From assembly GCA_964472565.1 (NCBI GenBank), contig CAYYNB010000076.1:1-26956 (forward strand): DNA of 26,956 nucleotides. The letters run 5' to 3'. Shown here in pieces: positions 1 through 7,008 of the stretch; position 1 is the first letter of the stretch; each line of letters starts with the position of its first letter. This stretch comes from DATAMF01 sp964472565 (lineage in GTDB: Bacteria > Chloroflexota > Anaerolineae > Aggregatilineales > Aggregatilineaceae). Made by a program: the position numbers and the translations under genes. The notes beneath the pieces are model-generated. The model saw only the letters and a program-made list of their open reading frames with translations. It did not search any database and had not been told where the DNA came from.

Positions 1-1398
1 CTCATACACCTGCCTTGTATACTCCAGCCCAGCAGCCATCTGCTCGCAGGTCCAGCGGTCCTCCCAACTCCCCGAATAGCCGTCCACATAGCCCCATTCG
101 GTCAACCAGATGCCGCCTTGAAAGTCCGCCAGGCTGAAACCGTGTGCCTGCCGCAGCAGGTTGTCAATCAGCACATCCCGCCCGGCGACCCAGGAGTTGT
201 TCACCCAGCTATCGGCACGCAGCGGCACCTCCGGCGGCATGTACCCCGGCTGGTGCAGCGCAATGCCGTGATAACGCGGCGTGCCGTCCATCCAGGTGCC
301 GCAGGGATGCGCGTTGGACCAGCGCATAAAACGCAAGATGTCGCCCCAGTCGGCCAGATCAGGATTGCCCGGCGCAAAGCTGTAGGCCAGGATACATTTG
401 CCCTCGCGCCCGGCGCGCTCGGCCAGGTAGATCATCATATCCGTAAACTGGGCGATATCGCCCGGCGCGCTCACCTCATTGACCACTTCGTAATAATCGA
501 AGCCCTCCGGCCAATACGGGCGGATGCAGTTGTAGTAACCTTGCGGGTCGGACCAGTAGGGGAGGATCGGGCCGTCACTCATACCCGTGCAGATGATCAG
601 GGGGCGGTACACGGTGACCGCCTCCGCCTTCATCGACTTGAACTGCTGCGCCAAGGGTGCGGAATCGGTTAGTGTTTTGATGGCGTCCCAGGCGCTGGCG
701 GTGTCCGCGATGGGATCCCAGCGGCTGCCGACGAGTACGTGCAGCCCGACCAACGGGGCCTTCACTACCGGCACGGGCGGCTCTAGCCCCTCCGGCCAGC
801 CGGTCACGTCAACGCAGATGGCGGACTGGCCCTCGACACCGTAAACCCACCAGGTCGTGGCTTGCCGGATCGCGCTCCACCCACGCGGATGATGCGCCCA
901 CAAGTACGTATCGACCTCCTGGACCTCACTTATTTCAATCGTATCATTCGCGGCCAGCGCGCCGGTTACTTTACTCCCGGACAGGCCCGGTTGGTCTCGA
1001 ATGTTAATCACCTTGGCGGCTTTGACCGAACAGGTTTTAGGTGGCCCGTTGGTGATGGTGGGCAGGATAGTAACTTCCATCGTCGGCGTGGGGCTTTCGG
1101 GCGGCATCGCAGTCATGGTCGGGGACGGCGTCGCGGTGGCTGCCATCGTCGGTGTGGGAGTCGAGATCGACGGCAGAGTTGCCGTGGGCGAGGGGTTGTA
1201 AAAGTTAAGGCGCACACGGCGTCCGCCGCCAACGTCGACCACAAAGGAATCCGGCGTGACGGGGGTGCCGCCGCGCGCGATCACATCATAGTCCTGGAGC
1301 GGCACATCGGACAGGCGGGTGCCGTTCTCGCCCACCGTCGCACAGGCGGTGAGCAAGACCAGCAGGCCGAACAGCATAAACAACCAGCGGGAGATCAT
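1..1398 (-). CDS. Lipoprotein with SH3-like and glycoside-hydrolase-like domains (partial, runs off left edge)
   Basis: 466 residues are visible from ATG 1398, which overlaps the previous stop (ATGA). The N-terminus is a lipoprotein signal (LLVLLTAC, Cys at 19). Residues 68-118 are a Pro/Thr-rich linker (PTPTMAATATPSPTM). Residues 122-195 form a bacterial SH3-like domain (KVINIRDQPGLSGSKV, then WAHHPRGWSAIR). From 215 there is a TIM-barrel glycosidase-like domain (VGLHVLVGSRWDP, FDYYEVVNEVSAP, HGIALHQPGY, IWLTEWGYVDGY). E308 in VVNEV and E434 in LTEWG sit where clan GH-A enzymes carry the acid/base and nucleophile. It may degrade an envelope polymer for lysis or exclusion. The C-terminus is outside the window. 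Confidence 0.82.
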   Translation of the reverse strand, partial: MISRWLFMLFGLLVLLTACATVGENGTRLSDVPLQDYDVIARGGTPVTPDSFVVDVGGGRRVRLNFYNPSPTATLPSISTPTPTMAATATPSPTMTAMPPESPTPTMEVTILPTITNGPPKTCSVKAAKVINIRDQPGLSGSKVTGALAANDTIEISEVQEVDTYLWAHHPRGWSAIRQATTWWVYGVEGQSAICVDVTGWPEGLEPPVPVVKAPLVGLHVLVGSRWDPIADTASAWDAIKTLTDSAPLAQQFKSMKAEAVTVYRPLIICTGMSDGPILPYWSDPQGYYNCIRPYWPEGFDYYEVVNEVSAPGDIAQFTDMMIYLAERAGREGKCILAYSFAPGNPDLADWGDILRFMRWSNAHPCGTWMDGTPRYHGIALHQPGYMPPEVPLRADSWVNNSWVAGRDVLIDNLLRQAHGFSLADFQGGIWLTEWGYVDGYSGSWEDRWTCEQMAAGLEYTRQVYE

Positions 1399-1919
1399 CG
1401 TTTACTCGGCATCCCATCGCTGGCGGGCACCTGGTACGGCACGGCTTCACCGACCGGCGCGTCCGCACTCTCAACCGGCAGCACCCGTTCGGTGCGCTGC
1501 TCCTGAAGCGCCGTCGTGATACGCGGCAGCACGCGCTGTTCAATGACCGCCTGCATCTGCGCTTCCTGACTGGCCGCAATCCCGTCGGTGAGCTGTTTCA
1601 GTTCATCCAGCACCTTGCGGAATCCGGCTTCAATCGCATCGGGGAGCACTTTGGCGAGAAAATCATCCGGCGAGTCGAGCAGCGTCGCGGTGGCCGTCAC
1701 GATTTCATTCACCGGTTTGAGCGGCGCGCCATACTGCGCCAGCAGATCATCAAAACGCTTGAAGGACGTTTCCAGCACCCCCTGGAACGGCTCGATAAAA
1801 GCGGCCAGTTCGGACTTACGCGCTTGCTGGGCATAGGCGAGCACGGCCAGTGCGACGACGGCCACGAGGCCCATGACAATCAGGGCGATGTTCGGGTTCA
1901 GGTTTTCCATCAGATTCAC
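1395..1919 (-). CDS. Single-span membrane protein sharing a C-terminal motif with the tape measure
   Basis: 174 residues from ATG 1919, in an ATGA overlap with the preceding gene. One membrane segment at 11-29 (IALIVMGLVAVVALAVLAY) is followed by QQARK, implying an N-out, C-in orientation. The body is helical (FIEPFQGVLETSFKRFDDLL, AGFRKVLDELKQLTDGI). At 129-142 it reads RVLPRITTALQEQR, close to RIIPRITTAIQQKR at the tape-measure C-terminus. It directly precedes a glycosidase-like gene, so a holin or lysis-accessory role is possible, but a single span with a long helical tail does not fit the classic holin types well. Confidence 0.68.
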   Translation of the reverse strand: MNLMENLNPNIALIVMGLVAVVALAVLAYAQQARKSELAAFIEPFQGVLETSFKRFDDLLAQYGAPLKPVNEIVTATATLLDSPDDFLAKVLPDAIEAGFRKVLDELKQLTDGIAASQEAQMQAVIEQRVLPRITTALQEQRTERVLPVESADAPVGEAVPYQVPASDGMPSKR

Positions 1920-2761
1920 TCCTTATGTACAGGTTCTTCAATTGATTCGGGGCCTTCCGAGCCGGGTTCGGCGGCACTTTTTGACGCGAGGGCTGCCGTT
2001 TGGGCCGCCAAGGGACCCGTGCCCTTGCGTTTAATCTCATCCACCTCGGCGCGCAGCTGCGCCACTTCGGCTTCGAGTTTGCTGCGTTCTTTCACCAGGC
2101 CATCCCGCTCGCCTTTGAGCCGTTCGTTTTCGGCTTCCAGCATTTTGACCCGGTCATTGAGGACGTTGTAGTTGGTTTGTTCCGTGCGCAGGGCGTGTTC
2201 CAGTTTCTGGATGGCCTGGTCCTTCTCCTCCAGGGCGCGGCGCAGGGATTGAATGGCCGCATCCTTTTCGGAGATCGTTTTTTCCAGGGCGACCAGCTGC
2301 TCCCCCTGCTGGTGAACCGTATGTTCCAGGGTGACGATTTTTCCCTGTGCGGCAGACAGCAGCTGCGTCTGAGTAGTACTCGTTTCAAGCGATACCTGCT
2401 TAAATCGCCGCAGTTCTTCCGTCTGAGCATTCAGACGTGTCTCGAACTGCTCGCGTTTGGTGCGTTCGCTGACTAACTCGTGGCGCACGTCACCCAGCAG
2501 AACCGTCAGCCCGGCGTTATTCTGCTGCAGCGCCTGGTTGGTTTCGGTCGAGAGTTTGAGTGCAGCGGCGAGCTGCGCGGTGGCCTCAGCCGTGTTTTTC
2601 TCCGCTTCGGTCGCATCCTTGTGGGCCTCCGCCTCCACCTCGCGGGACTTCAGGCGCAAAAAGGCCAGGTAGCCAATGGCGAAACCCAGCGCGAGACTGA
2701 CGGCAATCACCACCGGTTCAAAGCGATCCAGCAGCACCCCCAACGCGTCGTAGATGTCCAC
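1916..2761 (-). CDS. Single-span membrane protein with long coiled coil
   Basis: 281 residues from GTG 2761, which overlaps the previous TAG by one base (TAGTG); AAAGGAG lies 10 bases upstream. Residues 1-15 are short and acidic. One membrane segment lies at about 17-35 (VVIAVSLALGFAIGYLAFL), followed by basic RLKSRE, so the long tail should be cytoplasmic by the positive-inside rule. Residues 40-250 are near-continuous coiled coil (EEKDQAIQKLEHALR, KLEAEVAQLRAEVDEIKRK). The last 30 residues are acidic and disordered. There is no recognised domain. Holin-associated, membrane scaffold or exclusion roles are possible. Confidence 0.7.
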   Translation of the reverse strand: MDIYDALGVLLDRFEPVVIAVSLALGFAIGYLAFLRLKSREVEAEAHKDATEAEKNTAEATAQLAAALKLSTETNQALQQNNAGLTVLLGDVRHELVSERTKREQFETRLNAQTEELRRFKQVSLETSTTQTQLLSAAQGKIVTLEHTVHQQGEQLVALEKTISEKDAAIQSLRRALEEKDQAIQKLEHALRTEQTNYNVLNDRVKMLEAENERLKGERDGLVKERSKLEAEVAQLRAEVDEIKRKGTGPLAAQTAALASKSAAEPGSEGPESIEEPVHKE

Positions 2762-3807
2762 TATTCCCCAACTCCTTTGGGGGCCACAGTCAACGCTACA
2801 TCACCCGTTCGCGCGGCCCGTGGGCGAACGAATGACAGGTCCCCCAGCAGCCCCCCCGTGAGCAGCAGGGGATAGATGATTTCCGGCGCGACACCCCACA
2901 CCCGCGCCAGCGGCAGCCAGGTCAGGGGGAACAGCAGCAGGTAAGCCCGCCGCTGCTCAACCAGCCACAACCAGGCCGGAATCAGCAGCACGTAATGGCT
3001 GTCATTGGCATAGGGCGTCAGCACGAGGTTCAGTGCCAACGCGAGCGCCACCAGGCGCGAGGATGCGCCTTCTTGCAGCACATGCTGGCCTAACGTTGCC
3101 ACCAACCAGATGCCCAGCACGGCGGTACCCGGTCCGAGCGTGGTCCAGGTGGTCACGGAGAAAATGACGATGGGCGGTGTGGCGAAGAGATTCCGGACAT
3201 ACCGCAGCGGCCAATCGAAGCCAATCACCAGGGCTGACAGCAGTACCGCCGCCACCGGCCCACTGAGCACAATCAGCCACTCCCGCTGCGACCACCGACG
3301 CACCGCAATCAGCAGCACCAGTCCGGCCAGGACCACGTTGATGGGCTTGACGGCCATGACGACCAGCGCCAGCGACAACCCACCAGGCCGCCGTTCACGC
3401 ACCGCCCACCAACCAAGCAGCGTCCCGGCCAGGACCAGCGCATCCAGCTGCCCACGCAGCACATGATCGACCACAAACGCGGTCGAGAGGGCGAGTGTTG
3501 CCCGAAATAAATGCGTGGTATAGGCCCGCGTCACGGCCAGTAAGGCGCTGAGTGTCAAAATCGTCAGCGCCGACTGCCCGGCACGAATGGGCAGCGCGGC
3601 CAGCGGGACCAGCAGCAGCATGCCCCACGGCGCATCAAAGTAGCCCCGGCTCCGGGCATCATACAGCCGCGTGTCGCCGCTGCGGAAGCGGTCGGCAATC
3701 GGGTCGAAATAGTGGAACCAGTCGCTGCCGACCGGTCCCCACAGCGCTAGGCCAACGAACAGAACCACAACCAGTAAAGCAGCTAAAATGACCGAACGGA
3801 TTTTCAT
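2761..3807 (-). CDS. GT87-like (DUF2029) polytopic membrane glycosyltransferase
   Basis: 348 residues from ATG 3807, eight bases after the repeat gene stop; GTG 3822 in the same frame would add five residues. There are about nine to eleven membrane segments, the first at 5-23. After the first span comes GPVGSDWFHYFDPIADRF, with D29/D35 in the place of the catalytic Asp in GT-C enzymes. GQLDALVLAGTLLGWW (119-134), LALVVMAVKP (146-155) and TPYANDSHYVLLIPAW (264-279) are the loops and helices typical of GT87. This family uses polyprenyl-phosphate sugars at the outer membrane face to glycosylate envelope lipids or polymers. Such a gene in a phage structural operon is unusual. It may be a cargo gene that alters the host surface. 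Substrate is unknown. Confidence 0.7.
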   Translation of the reverse strand: MKIRSVILAALLVVVLFVGLALWGPVGSDWFHYFDPIADRFRSGDTRLYDARSRGYFDAPWGMLLLVPLAALPIRAGQSALTILTLSALLAVTRAYTTHLFRATLALSTAFVVDHVLRGQLDALVLAGTLLGWWAVRERRPGGLSLALVVMAVKPINVVLAGLVLLIAVRRWSQREWLIVLSGPVAAVLLSALVIGFDWPLRYVRNLFATPPIVIFSVTTWTTLGPGTAVLGIWLVATLGQHVLQEGASSRLVALALALNLVLTPYANDSHYVLLIPAWLWLVEQRRAYLLLFPLTWLPLARVWGVAPEIIYPLLLTGGLLGDLSFVRPRAARTGDVALTVAPKGVGE

Positions 3808-3815
3808 CAGGCCCC

Positions 3816-4244
3816 TCAGCACATCTGGACCAGCGGTCCAAACGAACGAAAAACCGGCAGCGGCGGACCTTCCGCCGTGATTTCAAAATAATCGACTTCG
3901 ATGTACCCCAACAGCAGATCGGCCTCGCGGCGGGCGAGCAGGGTGTATTCGACATACCCCAGCACCACGTCCGCCTGAGAGCGGGCCGTATCAGGCGTGA
4001 CGTAGGACGAACTGCCGGTGTATTCGACATAGCCCACCAGCAGATCGGCCTCGCGGCGGACAGGTTCCACATATTCGACATAGCCCACCAGGAGATCGAT
4101 CTCACGCTTCGTTGGCTGGATATATTCGACATAACCCAGCACGGTGTCGGCTTGAGACGAGAACGAACTGGGCACGTCATACGACCAGGTGCCAGTGTAT
4201 TCGACATAGCCCACCAGGAGATCGATCACGCGGGCGTTTTTCAT
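3816..4244 (-). CDS. Protein of six tandem GYVEY repeats, family unknown
   Basis: ATG 4244 overlaps the adhesin stop (ATGA), giving 142 residues; the frame is open further to 4397 but that part lies inside the adhesin gene. Six copies of the unit D-[LTV]-[LV]-[VL]-G-Y-[VI]-E-[YV] start at residues 8, 33, 50, 67, 92 and 109. Spacing is 25, 17, 17, 25, 17, so a 42-residue double unit occurs twice. The linkers also recur (TGTWSYDVPSSFSSQA / TGSSSYVTPDTARSQA; RREAD). There is no signal peptide or membrane span. The tail (VFRSFGPLVQMC) ends in Cys. A beta-strand stack or solenoid is likely. I cannot name a family or function. Confidence 0.78.
   Translation of the reverse strand: MKNARVIDLLVGYVEYTGTWSYDVPSSFSSQADTVLGYVEYIQPTKREIDLLVGYVEYVEPVRREADLLVGYVEYTGSSSYVTPDTARSQADVVLGYVEYTLLARREADLLLGYIEVDYFEITAEGPPLPVFRSFGPLVQMC
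3894..4223 (-). repeat. In-gene tandem repeat array coding the GYVEY units
   Basis: Six DNA copies of a segment that reads GGCTATGTCGAATAC or close variants on the coding strand, with 51- and 75-base spacing. Several copies share the codons almost exactly (for example those at residues 50-58 and 67-75), pointing to recent duplication or gene conversion, while the last copy (LLLGYIEV) has diverged. Confidence 0.8.
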
Positions 4245-5281
4245 TTGGCTCGAATGCCTAGCTGCAATCCGGTCAAATCGGTTTCTTCCCAGGCGGCGGA
4301 GTCGCCAGGGTTGACCGGAAACGCTTCTGAGTAGAGTTTGTACCCGCCTGCCAGCGCTTGATTCGCGCCTTCCTGCGTGGTGCTGCCACCTTTGCACAAG
4401 AGCGCTATTCCGCCTGCCCCGGACGGTTTGCGGGCCACGGCGGAGACAATCACGTTGGTAATCGTCGCATCAGCCGGCAAATCGGGTACATCAGCGGTAT
4501 ACAAATCGGTGTTTTCAGCCGTGTCCGTTTGCAGAACGGCGAAAATCCCGCGTGCGGAGTGTCGAGTCTGGCCGATATTATTGCCCAAATTGACCCCCGT
4601 CCGGCTCCATTGACTGCTGTCGCCTGCGGCGGCGGGATGGATCGGGAGCAGCCGCACCTGTCCGGGCCAGGAGTTGTTGGCGCTGCCAGCGGTGTCATTG
4701 ACTACAATATCATCCAGGAGGACACTGACATAACCATTGGAATGTATATCTTTGGCCTGGAAAACAATGCCGGATAGGTATTGATTGTTGTCCGTGGTAT
4801 CGCCTGAAAAATCGCAGATCAGAAACCCGTCAAGTTTAACCTGACAGACTCCGCCGGTATTGAGGGGTTTGAGATGAACCTCAATATAATGCCATACTGA
4901 TTTAGAGAGCATCCCGGCGGACGAGATCGCCAGTTGGGTGCCGCCGCGCGTAACACGCAGCGTGTCGCCGGTGTAGTGATACAACTGAATCCCGGTATCG
5001 GACAGCAGCAGGATCGGGCGGTCCGTGCGTTCATTCACGTCAGTATAGTAGGCAAACCCCATGTAAATTTCAGTGGGATTCGCCGCGAAAGTACGGCGGA
5101 TGGTGCCGCCGCTGCCCGCCAGCCGCCAGCACGCATATCCTGTGCGGGGCACCACCGCGGGTACATAGTTCGTCAGGAAATTCACCTGATAGCCGAGACT
5201 GGCTTCCAGGCTTGTCGTCAGCGTGTCCCAGACAACGTTGGGATCCAGTTCTTCCCCGCCGGTGCTAAAAATTCGAGCCAT
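4241..5281 (-). CDS. LamG/concanavalin-like adhesin of the tail tip
   Basis: The frame is open to TTG 5305, but ATG 5281 has GGAG with a 7-base spacer and is preferred, giving 346 residues. Residues 30-198 look like a LamG/concanavalin-type lectin domain: EIYMGFAYYTDVN, ILLLSDTGIQLYHYTG, then WHYIEVHLKP, CQVKLDGFLICDFSG and VSVLLDDIVVND. Residues 205-346 are a second beta domain (RLLPIHPAAAGDSSQWSRTG) of a kind common beside such lectin domains in phage genomes. Likely role is binding host surface glycans. The stop overlaps the start of the repeat protein (ATGA). Confidence 0.72.
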   Translation of the reverse strand: MARIFSTGGEELDPNVVWDTLTTSLEASLGYQVNFLTNYVPAVVPRTGYACWRLAGSGGTIRRTFAANPTEIYMGFAYYTDVNERTDRPILLLSDTGIQLYHYTGDTLRVTRGGTQLAISSAGMLSKSVWHYIEVHLKPLNTGGVCQVKLDGFLICDFSGDTTDNNQYLSGIVFQAKDIHSNGYVSVLLDDIVVNDTAGSANNSWPGQVRLLPIHPAAAGDSSQWSRTGVNLGNNIGQTRHSARGIFAVLQTDTAENTDLYTADVPDLPADATITNVIVSAVARKPSGAGGIALLCKGGSTTQEGANQALAGGYKLYSEAFPVNPGDSAAWEETDLTGLQLGIRAK

Positions 5282-5291
5282 GTTTCCGCTC

Positions 5292-7004
5292 CTATGCATA
5301 AACAAGATGCAGCACGAGGTCTTCGCCTGCTACGATGCTGCCAACCTGGTCTATATGGGCGGTCAGGTATTCATCAGCCGCCCAGGTGGTCACATCGATG
5401 CTGGTACTTACGCCGGTATTCGTCCCCGCCGGGATCTGAGGCCGGTGAGCCTGTGTAGTGAAAATCGTCACCCCATTTTTATGCACATCGCAGATGATCG
5501 CCGCGCCGGTGGGTGCGGTGTCACACGCCAGAAAAACCTTCGAGATCGTCTTCGCCTGCCCCGTCGCGTTGTAGATGCGGAGGGGCGACGCGCCAGGCTC
5601 CAACGTGCCCGCGAAATACAGCAGGGCCATATGGACCACCGCATTGCCTGCCGGGAGCATGGAGCTGTCCACCTGCCCGGCAGCATTCAGGACAATGGGC
5701 TGGCCCGCATCGGCAGCGCCTGCACTGGTGGCCCGGTGCGCGGCGGCGGTGAAGTAGCGGTCATCGTGGTTGTGAGCAAGAGGCGCATAGACCCCGGTAT
5801 GGTTGTGACTGCTGGCGGCGAACGCACTGGCGTGCTGCCCATCGACGGTATCGGCCTCGACCGCCAGACTCACGCGCCCATCGGCATTGGGGTCATACAC
5901 ACTTTGCAGCATGTTGCCGCCGCCGGTTGTTTCGAGGTCCGCGACTCGTCCGGCCAACTGGTCCAGCGCCCCATCCACGTGACCGGGGTCGGCACTCCCG
6001 TCCCAATCCGCGACCTGCGCGGGCGTATAGGTCACCGCGGACGCGTCGCCCGTCAGCCAACCACTGCCCCCACCCGCGACCTGTTTCCAGACCGCCAGCC
6101 CGCCCCGCGCATCCACGCAGACATACGCCTCATCGGCCAGGGTATCAAACCACCAGGAACCGAGACTGTAACCGGCGGTTTCATCGTCGCTGCTGGTGGG
6201 CGCGGCGCTGGCCGCGAGGTTGTGTTTTTTACCGGACAACAAATCGAACCCGGCCCCCGACCGCCAGGGCGAACAGTCCTCAAAGGTCCATTCGTCGTTG
6301 ATGACCGTCTGCCCGGCGATGAGTTTGACGCCGCAGAGGGGGATAGAACCGGCTAAGGGAATGGCGGCCAGGCTGCTGAGGCTCAAAGTACCATTCAATG
6401 CCGCGGGGATGCCCCCTGCCGCTACCGGGGTGTTGGTAACGGGCTGGAGGCCGACCTTGACCCAGCGCTGCAAGCCGGTCGGCGGCACATAACCGGTCAG
6501 GTCCAGCGTGCCGCCCGGCCATCGTTGCGAGCGGCCTTCCCAGACGTACCACAGCGGCTCGATGTAGACCCGCATGGTAAACACGCCAGACTCTTTGTAC
6601 GCGTGGATCAGCCCCATCTTCAGGCGGCGCGGTGACACCGGGTCCATCATAAAACCCGGCTCGTGGCTGTGTTCACCGACGACATTCGGTACATTCGTGC
6701 CGAGGAACTCCACCGCGCTGCGGTGCAGGCCGAGGATCACCAGCCTGTTTTTTTGCGCCTGGACGCGCACGGGCAAATCCGGCACCAGCGGCACGTTGCC
6801 GAAGTTGTAGGCCTGGGTCGGCCAGCGTTCCTGGCCTTTGACGACGCGCACCCAGACCAGCACCGGGCTGCTGCCCACGCGAATGGTGTAGGTGCCACCC
6901 GCGGGGGTGTAGCCCAGGTACGCGACCAGTTCTGCCGTATCGTCGCCGGGGGGTGGGGTCAGGTCCAGGATCGCCTGGGCGAGCTGCTGGTAGACGTTGC
7001 TCAT
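5292..7004 (-). CDS. Tail fibre protein with HxH metal-binding motifs
   Basis: A 570-residue protein. Residues 24-34 (AELVAYLGYTP) resemble the unit of the repeat protein encoded two genes downstream. Residues 40-330 are beta-rich, with Trp and Gly loops. A short coiled coil at 343-360 (VDGALDQLAGRVADLE) suits trimerisation. Residues 384-418 contain ADTVDGQHASAFA and two HNH-type sites, H400-N-H402 and H411-N-H413 (YAPLAHNHDDRY), the metal-binding repeats seen in many long tail fibres. The last 110 residues form a probable jelly-roll (ISKVFLACDTAPTGAAIICD, DLVLHLVYA), a likely receptor-binding tip. Confidence 0.85.
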   Translation of the reverse strand: MSNVYQQLAQAILDLTPPPGDDTAELVAYLGYTPAGGTYTIRVGSSPVLVWVRVVKGQERWPTQAYNFGNVPLVPDLPVRVQAQKNRLVILGLHRSAVEFLGTNVPNVVGEHSHEPGFMMDPVSPRRLKMGLIHAYKESGVFTMRVYIEPLWYVWEGRSQRWPGGTLDLTGYVPPTGLQRWVKVGLQPVTNTPVAAGGIPAALNGTLSLSSLAAIPLAGSIPLCGVKLIAGQTVINDEWTFEDCSPWRSGAGFDLLSGKKHNLAASAAPTSSDDETAGYSLGSWWFDTLADEAYVCVDARGGLAVWKQVAGGGSGWLTGDASAVTYTPAQVADWDGSADPGHVDGALDQLAGRVADLETTGGGNMLQSVYDPNADGRVSLAVEADTVDGQHASAFAASSHNHTGVYAPLAHNHDDRYFTAAAHRATSAGAADAGQPIVLNAAGQVDSSMLPAGNAVVHMALLYFAGTLEPGASPLRIYNATGQAKTISKVFLACDTAPTGAAIICDVHKNGVTIFTTQAHRPQIPAGTNTGVSTSIDVTTWAADEYLTAHIDQVGSIVAGEDLVLHLVYA

Positions 7005-7008
7005 CCGG

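Noticed and set aside
3659..4207. A second open frame across the repeat array, with repeated WWAMSN-type peptides
   Set aside because: It is the shadow of the GYVEY repeats in another frame: the DNA repeats keep it free of stops. It has no ribosome site and crosses the end of the repeat gene into the glycosyltransferase gene.
3894..4223. CRISPR array, because of regularly repeated DNA
   Set aside because: The repeats are in phase with a coding frame, the spacers are also repeated and the unit encodes a conserved peptide.
5223..6356. A long plus-strand open frame of 377 codons
   Set aside because: It lies opposite the tail fibre and adhesin genes. The translation is rich in Arg/Gly/Pro with no recognisable domain, as expected for the antisense of a GC-rich gene.
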